Below are positions 7,857 through 16,412 of a stretch of DNA of 64,000 bases, one piece after another. The notes under the pieces were generated by a model. The model saw only the letters and a list, made by a program, of their open reading frames with translations, had not been told where the DNA came from and searched no databases. The number at the start of each line of letters is the position of its first letter. The first letter of the stretch is position 1. The position numbers and the translations under genes were made by a program. The DNA is from Glycomyces tritici (GTDB lineage Bacteria; Actinomycetota; Actinomycetes; Mycobacteriales; Micromonosporaceae): assembly GCF_030403505.1 (NCBI RefSeq), contig NZ_JAUEMJ010000001.1:867762-931761 (forward strand), read 5' to 3'.

Positions 7857-9581
7857 ATGACCACGATACGAGAGACAACTGCCACGAAACGCCGACGCTT
7901 CCGACAGCTGTTTCCCGAACGGTCCGACTACCTGCACCTCGGCCGCCACTGGCACACCGACCTCCTCGCGGGCCTCACCGTCGCGGTCGTCGCCCTGCCG
8001 CTGGCGCTCGGCTTCGGGATCGCCTCGGGCCTCGGCGCGTTCGCCGGGCTCATCACCTCGATCCTCGCCGGGATGATCGCCGCACTCCTGGGCGGCTCGA
8101 ACCTGCAGGTCACCGGGCCCACGGGCACCATGGCCGTGGTCCTGGTGCCGCTCGCGGCCACGCACAGCCACGCGGGAGTGATGCTCGTGGGCATCATGGC
8201 CGGGCTCATGCTGGTGGCCCTCGCGCTCACCGGTGCGGGCCGCTACGCACGCTACGTGCCGGTGCCCGTGGTCGAGGGGTTCACCGCCGGGGTCGCGATC
8301 GTGATCGCGGTGCAGCAGCTGCCGCCCGCGCTCGGGCTGCCCGCGCAGAACGCCCACATCCTCAGCGGCGCTTGGGAATCGGTGCGGCTCTTCGCGGCCG
8401 ACCCAAACTGGGCCCCGCCCGCGGTCGCGTTCGGCGTGGCCGCCGCGATCCTGCTCGGCTCGCGCCTGCACTCGCAGATCCCGACACCGCTGCTCGCGGT
8501 CGTCGTCGCCACGGTCGCCACCTGGTGGGCCGCGGCCGACGTCTCGGTCATCGGGGCGCTGCCGCGCACGATCCCGGCCCCGGAGGCGGGCTTCCTGGAG
8601 TTCGCGGAGATGCCCGAGCTCGTGGCGGCGGCCGTCGCGATCTGCGCCCTCTGCGCGCTCGAATCGCTCTTGTCGGCCACGGTGGCGGACAACATGACCG
8701 TGGACCAGCACCACAACCCGGACCGGGAGCTGTTCGGCCAAGGGGTCGCGAACCTGGTGACGCCGTTCTTCGGCGGGATGCCGTCTTCGGGCGCGCTGGC
8801 GCGCACGGCGGTGAACGTGCGGTCGGGGGCCGCGGGGCGGCTCGCGTCGCTGACGCACGCGATCGTGCTGGCGCTCATGATGCTCGCGCTCGCGCCGCTG
8901 GTGGCGCACGTCCCCCTGGCGGCGCTCGCGGGCGTGCTCATCGCGACCTCGATCCGGATGATCGAGGTCGGCTCGATGCTGGCGCTGGCGCGGTCGACGC
9001 GCGCGGACGCGGCCGTCATGTGGCTGACGCTCGCGGCGACGGTGCTGTTCAACCTGGTGTGGGCCGTGGCCGTGGGCATCGCGCTCGCCGGGCTGCTGGC
9101 GCTGGGGCGGATCTCGCGGTCGGTCTCGGTCGAGGAGGAGCCGATCGAGCCCGCCGACCACCACGACGAGGAGGCGGCGCTGCTCCACGAGCACATCGTG
9201 GCGTACCGGCTCGAGGGCCCGCTGTTCTTCGCGGCGGCGCACCGGTTCCTGCTGCAGCTCCTGGACGTCGCCGACGTGCGGGTGGTGGTGCTGCGGATGA
9301 GCCGTGTGTCCACGATGGATGCCTCAGGGGCGAGGGTGCTCGCGGACGCGATCAAGCGCCTGGAGCACCGCGGCATAGCGGTCTACCTCTCGGGCCTCGA
9401 ACCGGTGCACGCCAAACCGCTTGCGGCCCTGGGCATCCTGGAACCGATCTGGCAGCAGGGCCGGCTGTTCGAGCACACCAGCGAGGCCATCGCCGCCGCC
9501 CGCCAGCGCCTCAAGGCCGACGGGCTCCTAGAGCAGCTCGAAGCGGAGGCTGCCGCTGAAGTCGAAGCGGAGCGCCCATAG
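7857..9581 (+). CDS. SulP family anion transporter with C-terminal STAS domain
   Basis: A 574-residue inner-membrane transporter with the SulP fold: DLLAGLTVAVVALPLALGFG at the start, the GGSNLQVTGPTGTM signature near residue 80, about 12-14 membrane helices, the FGGMPSSGALARTAVNVRSGA motif, and a STAS domain over roughly residues 440-545 with the VSTMDASGARVL strand-loop. Family members import sulfate or bicarbonate, or exchange anions; the substrate cannot be told here, and no sulfate-assimilation or carbonic anhydrase gene adjoins it. The ATG at 7857 places the start just before the conserved N-terminal region. Its last 54 bases overlap the end of the convergent heparinase-like gene. Confidence 0.9.
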   Translation: MTTIRETTATKRRRFRQLFPERSDYLHLGRHWHTDLLAGLTVAVVALPLALGFGIASGLGAFAGLITSILAGMIAALLGGSNLQVTGPTGTMAVVLVPLAATHSHAGVMLVGIMAGLMLVALALTGAGRYARYVPVPVVEGFTAGVAIVIAVQQLPPALGLPAQNAHILSGAWESVRLFAADPNWAPPAVAFGVAAAILLGSRLHSQIPTPLLAVVVATVATWWAAADVSVIGALPRTIPAPEAGFLEFAEMPELVAAAVAICALCALESLLSATVADNMTVDQHHNPDRELFGQGVANLVTPFFGGMPSSGALARTAVNVRSGAAGRLASLTHAIVLALMMLALAPLVAHVPLAALAGVLIATSIRMIEVGSMLALARSTRADAAVMWLTLAATVLFNLVWAVAVGIALAGLLALGRISRSVSVEEEPIEPADHHDEEAALLHEHIVAYRLEGPLFFAAAHRFLLQLLDVADVRVVVLRMSRVSTMDASGARVLADAIKRLEHRGIAVYLSGLEPVHAKPLAALGILEPIWQQGRLFEHTSEAIAAARQRLKADGLLEQLEAEAAAEVEAERP

Positions 9582-11069
9582 GCGGTCGGGCTGCCCGAGG
9601 TGCGTGCTGGTCTCGACGTCCTCGATGCGCACCGTGGCCGGGTCGACGCCGTGGAGGACGAGGGTGCCGCGCTCGCCGATCCAGGTGGCGCGGTCGCCCT
9701 CGGTCTCGGGCTTGATGCGGCTGATGAAGGACTCGACGAGCTCGGGCCCGGCGTCGAAGAGCTCGATGCCGTTCTCGGTCCAGGTGAACTTGCGCAGGAG
9801 CGCGCCGTCGCCGTAGGCGTCGATGTAGGCGTCGACGCCGTCGTCGGTGTAGACGAGCTCAGCGCGGGAGTCCTCGCCGACCTGCTGCTCGGCGCCTTCG
9901 ACGGTGGGGACGGAGTGCCAGGCGGCGGAGGGGTGGACCTGCTCGTAGCGCTCGTCGCCGAAGTACGCGGCGGTGTATTCGCCGGCGCCGGGGTCGCACA
10001 GGAGCTGCTCGCCGTCGGCGGCGATGATGAACGACCCGAGGTCGAGGTGGTTGTGGGGCTCCATGTTGTAGCCGCCCTTGACCGCGAGCGACCACATCCG
10101 GCGGCCGAGCCGGCGGCGTTCGACGTACCAGCCGACGTCCGCGAGGAGGGTGCGTCCGGGCGCGATCTCGCCGCCGAGTTCGCGCCCCCATTCGAGGGTG
10201 CGGGTGAGGTGGGCCCAGCGGGCGCAGTAGTCGTCGGCGAAGGTGGGCGCGTGCTCGATCGCGGGGAGCGGGACGCCGAGCCGGTCGGCGAGCCGGGAGA
10301 GGAGCCCGGGCGGGAGCGACGGGTTGTCCTGGGCGTCGCCGAACGTCGCGAAGGACCGCGGGTAGAGCTGGACGTTCGCGGGGAAGGAGGCGATGGCCTC
10401 GGTCCCGGCGAGGAGGTCCTCGCCGGTGGCCTCGAGCCAGGCCTCGGCGAAGTAGGTGAAGTAGCCGAAGCCGTAGACCCAGTAGTCGATGCCTTCGACG
10501 CAGCCGCCGTCCGGCCCGAAGGAGAACAGATAGGCCTGGAGGGCGGGCAGGACGCGGCCGCGGACGACGTCGGTGTCGTAGCCGAGGGCGAGGGCGGCCA
10601 TCCCGGCGGCGCCGGCGCACACGGCGGTCCAGTTGGAGAAGCGCTCCTCCCACCAGAACGCGTCCTCGGAGTCGAAGAACGGGTCGAGGACGCGGCGGCG
10701 GATCTCGGCTTCGACGCGCTCGGGGTCCTTCACGTCGTCGCGCAGCCGCAGGATCTCGGCGAGGGCCCCGGCGGTCTCGCAGGCGAAGAGGTCGACGCAG
10801 ACGGCCGGGTCGCCCTCGTCCCAGTGCGCGGGGAGGGCCCAGGAGGGCTCGTCGCAGATGTCGGCGATGAGGGAGGAGAGGGCGGCGCCGTCGCCGACGA
10901 GCGCGAGGGCGGCGAGGTGGCGGCGGCGGGCGAAGTACTGGTTCTCGAACGGCAGCCGGCGGCCCGACTCGGCGTAGTCGGCGGCGAGGTCCGGGTCGAA
11001 GGCGGGCACGGGAAGCGCGGCGATCTCACGCAGCTCTTCGAGGAGTGCGGAACGGAGAAGGTCAGTCAT
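9528..11069 (-). CDS. Heparinase II/III family polysaccharide lyase-like protein
   Basis: A 513-residue protein with an alpha/alpha toroid N-terminal part (a Trp/Tyr-rich stretch around WEERFSNWTAVCAGAAGMAAL and GIDYWVYGFGYF) and a C-terminal beta-rich domain with GGYNMEPHNHLDLGSFII, the metal/catalytic histidine region of heparinase II/III and alginate-lyase-like families. There is no signal peptide, so it is probably cytoplasmic and acts on imported oligosaccharides, possibly oligouronides; the substrate is unproven. It converges on the SulP gene with a 54-base overlap of coding ends. The ATG at 11069 lies close to the divergent merR gene. Confidence 0.75.
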   Translation of the reverse strand: MTDLLRSALLEELREIAALPVPAFDPDLAADYAESGRRLPFENQYFARRRHLAALALVGDGAALSSLIADICDEPSWALPAHWDEGDPAVCVDLFACETAGALAEILRLRDDVKDPERVEAEIRRRVLDPFFDSEDAFWWEERFSNWTAVCAGAAGMAALALGYDTDVVRGRVLPALQAYLFSFGPDGGCVEGIDYWVYGFGYFTYFAEAWLEATGEDLLAGTEAIASFPANVQLYPRSFATFGDAQDNPSLPPGLLSRLADRLGVPLPAIEHAPTFADDYCARWAHLTRTLEWGRELGGEIAPGRTLLADVGWYVERRRLGRRMWSLAVKGGYNMEPHNHLDLGSFIIAADGEQLLCDPGAGEYTAAYFGDERYEQVHPSAAWHSVPTVEGAEQQVGEDSRAELVYTDDGVDAYIDAYGDGALLRKFTWTENGIELFDAGPELVESFISRIKPETEGDRATWIGERGTLVLHGVDPATVRIEDVETSTHLGQPDRLWALRFDFSGSLRFELL

Positions 11070-11239
11070 GGCGCGGCCATTCCGGTTCGGGGAAGCGAGC
11101 GTAGCGAGCGGTCGGGTGGGGCGACGGGCGTGGGTCCGTCATTGACCGTCGCCTTTCCAAGGTGGCGTGGATCGAAGGCGGGGGTTCCTGCCGGGCTCAA
11201 CGGTAACGCGGGCGCGCTTTCCGTCATAGACTCCCTCGT

Positions 11240-11884
11240 ATGCGCATCGGGGAGCTGTCGGAGCGGACGGGCGTTCCGGCCGCCACCATCAAGTACTACC
11301 TGCGGGAGCACCTGCTCCAGGCCGGGGAGCACGGCGAGGGCAACACCGTCGAGTACGGTCCGGCCCACGTGCACCGGCTGACGCTCATCCGCGCCCTCTC
11401 GGAGACGGCCGGGCTGTCGGTCGCGCAGATCGGAGAAGTGCTGACTGTGCTTGGGCGCCACCCGGAGTCGGCGTTCCAGGCGCTCGGCGCGACCCTCGCG
11501 GCGACCCACCGGGACCCGAAGTTCTCGCTCGCGAGCGAGGGCACGACCGAGGCGGCCGAGCGCACCGTGGACCAGCTGCTGCACGAGTACGGCTGGGCCG
11601 AGGTGGCCCCGCCGAACTACCGGGACGCACTGGTCATCGCATTGAGCGCGTTCTACCGCTTGGGGAACCCCGATCCGCAGGAGGTGCTGGGGCACTACGC
11701 GGACGCGGCGGCGGCGCTGGCGTCGGCTGACATGGAGGCGATCGCGGAGGCGACCCGGGTCGACGGCGTGAACGTGGAGCAGGCGGTGGTGGCGACGGTG
11801 CTGGGCGAGACGGTGTTCGCGGCGCTGCGGCGCATCGCGCACGTGGCGGCGTCGGCCAAGACCCAGGCCGGGCAGGGGCCTTAG
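11240..11884 (+). CDS. MerR family transcriptional regulator
   Basis: The 214-residue protein begins with a MerR winged helix-turn-helix (MRIGELSERTGVPAATIKYYLREHLL) and the second-wing signature (VHRLTLIRALSETAGLSVAQI), followed by a helical effector region without cysteines, which argues against metal sensing. It is divergent from the heparinase-like gene across 170 bases, so that gene is a plausible target. A repeat array copies its 3' end immediately after the stop codon. Confidence 0.85.
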   Translation: MRIGELSERTGVPAATIKYYLREHLLQAGEHGEGNTVEYGPAHVHRLTLIRALSETAGLSVAQIGEVLTVLGRHPESAFQALGATLAATHRDPKFSLASEGTTEAAERTVDQLLHEYGWAEVAPPNYRDALVIALSAFYRLGNPDPQEVLGHYADAAAALASADMEAIAEATRVDGVNVEQAVVATVLGETVFAALRRIAHVAASAKTQAGQGP

Positions 11885-11890
11885 CGTCCG

Positions 11891-11996
11891 GCCCGACCAA
11901 GACCAAGATCGGACAAGGGCCATACGCCCGACCAAGACCGAGGCCGGACAAAGGGCCATACGCCCGACCAAGACCGAGGCCGGACAAGGGCGCTAG
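11891..11996. repeat. 36-base tandem repeats derived from the merR 3' end
   Basis: Two near-identical 36-base units (11925-11960 and 11961-11996, each starting CGCCCGACCAAGACCG) follow a diverged copy at 11891-11924. A weaker copy is the end of merR itself (CAAGACCCAGGCCGGGCAGG). The unit is 12 codons long, so read-through of the TAG would add an in-frame 12-residue repeat. Confidence 0.85.
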
Positions 11997-12129
11997 GAGG
12001 CCTGGCTGAGCCGCGGCAGGGCGCTGTCCGCCCCGCTTGCCCGCTCGCTTCGTCGCCGGTCCCCCCGATACGCACCCGGATGCCGCCTCGCCCAGGCTCC
12101 TCGACCCGGCCCTCGGGCACAATGGGTTC

Positions 12130-12957
12130 GTGAACCCGTCCGAGGCCCAGCGGCCCGCCTTGCGCATCGACCGCGATCCCGACCGCCCGAACCTGCTGCA
12201 TCTCGTCGCCGACGAGGTCGTCCAGGCCACGGTCGACCTCGACGATCCGTCCTATCTGGATGCCGAGTACATGCAGCGGATCGCGTACCTCATCGACGCG
12301 ATGGCCGAGCCGAAGCAGCCGCTGCGGGTCCTGCACCTGGGTGCGGGCGGGCTCGCGATGGCCCGGTACGTGGCGGCCACGCGGCCCGGCTCGTACCAGC
12401 AGGCGGTCGAGACGAACCAGGAGCTGGTCGCCCTCGTGCGGGCCGAGGCGCCGCTGCCGCGCGGCGTGAAGGTGAAGATCCGGCACACGGACGCGCGCGA
12501 AGCGGTCGAGGCCGCACCCGACGCGAGCTACGAGCTCATCGTGACCGACGTGTACGCGGGCGCCCGCGTGCCCGCGCACGTCACGAGCACCGAGTTCCTG
12601 CACGGCGCACGGCGGGTGCTGCGCGCGGGCGGGCACTACGCGGTGAACCTGTGCGACGGCGGCCAGATGAAGTTCCTCAAGCCGGCGCTCGCCGCGATGG
12701 GCGCGGTGTGGCCGCATGTCGCGGTCATGGCCGAGCCCGCGGTGCTGCGGGGCCGGCGGTTCGGCAACGTGGTCGCCGTGGCGGCCGACGTGGAGCTGCC
12801 GATCGCGGCGCTGCGCCGCCGCTGCGCGGGCGCGGCCTTCCCGTGCCGGGTGCTCGAGGGCACCGAGTTGAAGGAGTACATCGGCGGCGCTCCCCCGGCC
12901 ACGGACGCGACCGCGATCCAGTCCCCGCCGCCCCCGCGCTCGCTCCGCAGCTTCTGA
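12130..12957 (+). CDS. Spermidine synthase-like methyltransferase fold protein
   Basis: The 275-residue protein has a Rossmann methyltransferase core: the nucleotide-binding VLHLGAGGLAMARYV loop, an acidic strand end (QAVETNQELV), the DAREAVE loop and the LIVTDVYAG motif seen in spermidine-synthase-like proteins. The catalytic Asp pair and the gatekeeper motif of true polyamine synthases are not clear, so its product is uncertain. The GTG at 12130 is taken as the start because the longer open frame begins with TTG inside a low-complexity stretch. It is not obviously in an operon. Confidence 0.7.
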   Translation: MNPSEAQRPALRIDRDPDRPNLLHLVADEVVQATVDLDDPSYLDAEYMQRIAYLIDAMAEPKQPLRVLHLGAGGLAMARYVAATRPGSYQQAVETNQELVALVRAEAPLPRGVKVKIRHTDAREAVEAAPDASYELIVTDVYAGARVPAHVTSTEFLHGARRVLRAGGHYAVNLCDGGQMKFLKPALAAMGAVWPHVAVMAEPAVLRGRRFGNVVAVAADVELPIAALRRRCAGAAFPCRVLEGTELKEYIGGAPPATDATAIQSPPPPRSLRSF

Positions 12958-13208
12958 AGCTTCTGACACCGCCGCGCTCGCTTCGCCGGTTCGAGGCCGG
13001 CTCCGACCGCGTTTCGGTGTCGTACGCGCCGGCCACCATTGCAGCCGGGGGCGGGCAAAAACCCGAGAATGCCCCGCCTCTTGCACCCGCCGCCGCCCGG
13101 ACCACCGGCGACTCGGCCGTTCGGACATTAAACCCGCTGGATAGTGGCCCTGTCTCCCTGCGCGTCCTCACTGTCCGTTACTGGACTGTGGAGCGACTCA
13201 CAGAGGGC

Positions 13209-13238
13209 TTGGCGATTCGGGTCACCTTGCGTTAGCGT
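13209..13238 (+). promoter_or_regulatory. Candidate promoter of the NlpC/P60 gene
   Basis: TTGGCG (13209-13214) and TAGCGT (13233-13238) are spaced 18 bases apart, matching the actinobacterial principal-sigma pattern. Transcription would start near 13245 and include the whole riboswitch. Assigned by eye. Confidence 0.45.
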
Positions 13239-13344
13239 CGGCGCCTGTTCCGGTCGGGTCCTCAGGGCTCCCCCAGAGACCCACCCGTCCGGACCGCCGA
13301 GCCGCGCTCGCATGACGTCCGTTCCTCCCGGTCTTGGACGAAAC

Positions 13345-13490
13345 ACCGATGCGCGGGCCGGGGACCCAGCCGTGCCGCGTCCCCCAGTCACGTGGCGCAT
13401 GGGGTGAATCCCGCTGCAGCTCCGCTGCGGCGGGTAGGGCGCTCTTCCCTGCCCGAACCCGACAGCTAACCCGGTAGGCGGCCGAGGAAG
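13345..13490 (+). promoter_or_regulatory. c-di-AMP riboswitch (ydaO/yuaA type)
   Basis: The leader carries the hallmark conserved blocks of the ydaO class in order: GGGGACCCA (about 13360-13368), GGGGTGAATC (13401-13410), a GC hairpin, then CCCGAACCCGACAGCTAACC (about 13453-13472) and GTAGGCGGCC. In actinomycetes this RNA is known to lie in front of genes for cell-wall hydrolases (rpfA, NlpC/P60) and to switch them off when cyclic di-AMP is high. The gene that follows fits this exactly. Confidence 0.9.
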
Positions 13491-13502
13491 AAAGGCCACC
13501 TT

Positions 13503-14495
13503 GTGGCTCACGCCTGCTCTGAAACCGCACAACGTTCACGAACCAGCGCCATCCTTCGCCGCGTCGCCGCCTACACGGGGGTCACCCTCGCCACCGTCGG
13601 GCTCGTGACCGCATTCGCCGGCACGCACGCCGACGCGGCCGACATCGACTACACCTCCGCGTCCGCCGCCGAGATCGAAGACCACCTCACCGATCTCGAG
13701 ACCCAGCGGGACGCCGCCGCCGCCGACCTCGAGGGCCTCCAGGCCCGGCTCGACGCGGCCCAAGCCGTCATCGACGCCGCAGCGGCCGAGTACGGTACCT
13801 CCAACGCGCAGCTCACCGTCGTCACCGCCGCGGTCGAATCCGCCGAGGACGACCTCGACGCGAAGGTCTCCAGCCTGGCGGCCTACGCGCAGGAACAGTC
13901 CGACAAGTACGAGGAGGCGCAGGACGCCGCCGAGGACGCCGAGACGCTCACTGCCGACATCAAGGCCGAGCAGCAGGAGATCGCCGGCCTCGACAAGCAG
14001 ATCGACGAAGCCGAGAAGGCCCGCGACGAAGCCGAGGCCGCCGAGGCCGAAGCAGCTGCCGCCGCTGAAGCCGAGGCCGCCGCGACCAGCGAGGCGACCT
14101 CCAGCTCGGACTCCGGGTCGGACTCCGGCTCGACCGCGTCCTACAGCGCCGACGCCGCCACCGCGGCCGTCCAGTTCGCCAAGGACCAGCTCGGCGAGTC
14201 GTACGTGTTCGGTGCCGCCGGCCCCGACACCTGGGACTGCTCGGGCTTGATCGCGGGCGCCTACGGCGTCTCGGACATCTCGCTGACCCACTCGACCTGG
14301 ACCATGTGGGACGAGACCAGCGCGATCGACCGCGGCGACCTGCAGCCGGGCGACCTCGTCTTCTACAACGGCCAGAACCACGTCGCCATGTACATCGGCG
14401 ACGGCCAGGTCATCCACGCGCCCAAGCCGGGCGACGTCGTGAAGATCTCGGACCTCGACATGGGCATGTCCATCGACGGGTACCGCCGGGTCTGA
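13503..14495 (+). CDS. Secreted NlpC/P60 peptidoglycan endopeptidase with coiled coil
   Basis: A 330-residue RipA-like enzyme. A signal peptide (core AAYTGVTLATVGLVTAFAG, cleavage near THADA-A) is followed by a long Ala/Glu/Asp coiled coil (about residues 55-200), a Ser/Gly-rich linker, and a C-terminal NlpC/P60 domain with the nucleophile in DCSGL, the histidine in NHVAMYIG and a third polar residue region in VIHAPKPGD. It should cut D-Glu-mDAP bonds in stem peptides. The coiled coil probably keeps it inactive or bound to an FtsEX-like partner. The GTG at 13503 has GAGGAAGAAAGG upstream. Expression is controlled by the c-di-AMP riboswitch and ends at a strong hairpin. Confidence 0.92.
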   Translation: MAHACSETAQRSRTSAILRRVAAYTGVTLATVGLVTAFAGTHADAADIDYTSASAAEIEDHLTDLETQRDAAAADLEGLQARLDAAQAVIDAAAAEYGTSNAQLTVVTAAVESAEDDLDAKVSSLAAYAQEQSDKYEEAQDAAEDAETLTADIKAEQQEIAGLDKQIDEAEKARDEAEAAEAEAAAAAEAEAAATSEATSSSDSGSDSGSTASYSADAATAAVQFAKDQLGESYVFGAAGPDTWDCSGLIAGAYGVSDISLTHSTWTMWDETSAIDRGDLQPGDLVFYNGQNHVAMYIGDGQVIHAPKPGDVVKISDLDMGMSIDGYRRV

Positions 14496-14515
14496 CCACC
14501 GAACGGCACGAACGA

Positions 14516-14548
14516 GCGTGGCCCGTCCCCAGTGGGGACGGGCCACGC
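14516..14548 (+). terminator. Terminator of the NlpC/P60 gene
   Basis: A perfect 15-base stem (14516-14530 with 14534-14548) and three-base loop AGT, followed by TT, 20 bases after the stop codon. Confidence 0.85.
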
Positions 14549-14675
14549 TTGCGTTCGCCTCCGCCCGGGGCACCCGGGCCCGACGGCAGTGAGCCCGGGC
14601 GGGAAGTCGATCGGGCGGGGTCGGGCAGTCGGGAAGTCGGTCGGCATGATGCTGCCCCGCACCGCCGCACCGCGC

Positions 14676-14720
14676 CGCCTCGCCTCGCCTCGCCTCGCCT
14701 CGCCTCGCCTCGCCTCGCCA
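14676..14720. repeat. CGCCT pentanucleotide microsatellite
   Basis: Eight perfect CGCCT units (14676-14715) are followed by a ninth, CGCCA. The array lies between two terminators, outside coding sequence. Such arrays change length by slippage. Confidence 0.95.
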
Positions 14721-14777
14721 AGTCACGCTGCCACCCGTGAGGCCCCGCCTCCGCACCGCTCCGGACTCCGGATACGA

Positions 14778-14811
14778 CGGGAGGGCCGGGGCTTTCGCCC
14801 CGGCCCTCCCG
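14778..14811 (-). terminator. Terminator of the sigma factor gene
   Basis: A 15-base GC-rich stem (14778-14792 with 14797-14811) and loop TTTC, about 40 bases beyond the sigma gene stop on the minus strand. Confidence 0.8.
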
Positions 14812-14852
14812 CTATCGGTCCTAGTGCTTACGCGGTCTTAACGCTTGCGCAG

Positions 14853-15803
14853 TCAAGCCGCTTCGGCCATGACCTGGTCGTTGGCCAGTTCCTTGAGACG
14901 GGCCAGCGCCTGGATCTCGAGTTGGCGGATGCGCTCGCGCGACAGGTGGAACCGGTGCGCGACCTCCGTGAGCGAGTGCTCGCGGCCGTCCTCGAGCCCG
15001 TAGCGGGCCTTGACGATCCCCGCCGAGCGCTCGTCGAGGTGATTCAGCATCATCTCGATGCGCTGGCGTTCCATGCCGGCGAGGACGACGTCCTCGGGGC
15101 TGGGCTCGTCGGAGTCGGCGACCAGGTCGCCGAGGTTGGTGTCGCCGTCGTCGCCGATCGGCGTGTCCAGCGAGACGGTGTCCTGGCTCCAGCGGATGAG
15201 CTCCCGGACCCGTTCGACGGTGACGCCGAGTGCGGCGGCCACCTGCTCGGGTTCGGGGTCGCCGCCGAGCTCACGGGTGAGCTGGCGGGTGACGTTGCGC
15301 ATCCGGTTGACGTCCTCGACCAGGTGCACCGGCAGGCGCACCGTGCGCTCCTGCTGGGCGATCGCCCGGCTGATGGCCTGGCGGATCCACCACGTGGCGT
15401 AGGTCGAGAACTTGAAGCCGCGCTGGTAGTCGAATTTCTCGACGGCGCGGACCAGGCCCGTGTTGCCCTCCTGGATCAGGTCGAGCATCGGCATCCCGGA
15501 GCGGACGTACCGGCGGGCGATCGAGACGACCAACCGCAGGTTCGCCTTGATGAACTGCTCCTTCGCCTTCGCCCCGTCCTCGACCAGGCGCTTCAGGTCC
15601 TTCTCGGTGGCGTCGCCGAAGGTCTCCCCCTCGCCGAGCAGGTGCTTCGCGAACAGACCGGCTTCGACAGCCTTCGCCAAGTCGACCTCGGCGGCGGCGT
15701 CAAGCAGCGGCGTCTTCGAGATCTCATGCAGGTAAACACCCACAAGGTCTCGTTCCTCAGCGACCTCTTCGGTGGTGAGGGTGGGTGTTGTCGTTTGCTC
15801 CAC
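14853..15803 (-). CDS. Primary-like sigma-70 factor (group 2, SigB/HrdD-like)
   Basis: The 316-residue protein has sigma region 1.2 (DLVGVYLHEISKTPLLDA), region 2 with RRYVRSGMPMLDLIQEGNTGLVRAVEKFDYQRGFKFSTYATWWIRQAI in which DLIQEGN and TYATWWIRQ are core-binding and -10-reading signatures, region 3 (PVHLVEDVNRMRNVTRQL) and region 4 (HSLTEVAHRFHLSRERIRQLE) for the -35 element. It lacks the long acidic N-terminal region 1.1 of the essential principal sigma, so it is likely a second, non-essential primary-type factor. The GTG at 15803 has GGAGGAG about ten bases upstream. A SigR/ECF-like promoter sequence precedes it. Confidence 0.88.
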   Translation of the reverse strand: MEQTTTPTLTTEEVAEERDLVGVYLHEISKTPLLDAAAEVDLAKAVEAGLFAKHLLGEGETFGDATEKDLKRLVEDGAKAKEQFIKANLRLVVSIARRYVRSGMPMLDLIQEGNTGLVRAVEKFDYQRGFKFSTYATWWIRQAISRAIAQQERTVRLPVHLVEDVNRMRNVTRQLTRELGGDPEPEQVAAALGVTVERVRELIRWSQDTVSLDTPIGDDGDTNLGDLVADSDEPSPEDVVLAGMERQRIEMMLNHLDERSAGIVKARYGLEDGREHSLTEVAHRFHLSRERIRQLEIQALARLKELANDQVMAEAA

Positions 15804-16412
15804 GCTCAAGGTCTCCTCCAGCTTCCTCGTCCCCCGACACCGCGTGAACGGTGTACCAGTTACAACGACCGCTTCGTTGCGTGGAATTCCGTGTCCCGGT
15901 GTTCGATGCGCCACGGTTACGGAATCGATGCGAATCGGTGGCCTTAAGGCCTTCGCACCGTTTCGGGTACCCATTTTCATCGGCTAAGCTCGGTTCACGG
16001 CTTCCATCTCTGAGACGGGGGCGCGTCGCGCTCATGATGCCTCTGAGATGGAGATCACCTCACCTCGGCAGAGGCATGATGACCCGAGTCCTGGTCACGG
16101 TATCGTCTCCGGTCTGCTTCATCGCAAACCTTCAATCTCTAGGGGTACACGCGCCCTACCTTGAAAAAGTTGAGAGATCATCTTTTTGCGGCCCTAATCA
16201 CTGCGATCCGGGCCGCAAAGGCGGCGACGCTCTGATACCCGCACCATAGCGGACGGTAGCGGTGACAAGCAACACCTTTCCCAGGCGTTGATGTCCGATT
16301 CCGAACACCTCTCGTTCTTCTCATTCTCCGCTCTCCAGCGGCCCACGGGGGCGCTTCCGGCGGCGTGCCTCGTAGATCACCTTCCGTGCCCCTTGCGCGT
16401 AGAGTTGGCCCG
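15804..16412. other. 609-base divergent intergenic region between sigma gene and orn
   Basis: No credible gene is visible. The region is less GC-rich than its surroundings, as expected for regulatory DNA. It holds the SigR-like candidate promoter and an inverted repeat ATGCCTCTG (16037-16045) / CAGAGGCAT (16069-16077) flanked by direct repeats CATGATG. An A/T-rich patch near 16160-16185 contains TTGAGA and could carry the orn promoter. Confidence 0.5.
15864..15890 (-). promoter_or_regulatory. Candidate SigR/ECF-type promoter of the sigma factor gene
   Basis: On the minus strand GGAAT (15890-15886) and GTT (15866-15864) are separated by 19 bases. The known SigR (disulfide-stress) consensus is GGAAT-N18/19-GTT, and HrdD-type sigma genes are known SigR targets in Streptomyces. 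The implied leader is about 50 bases. The match is short, so this is tentative. Confidence 0.35.

Larger units (their letters stand above)
12958..13502 (+). other. 545-base intergenic region with promoter and riboswitch leader
   Basis: No credible gene is seen. The left 250 bases show no clear structure beyond GC-rich sequence. The right half holds a promoter candidate and the c-di-AMP riboswitch, both described separately. Confidence 0.6.
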
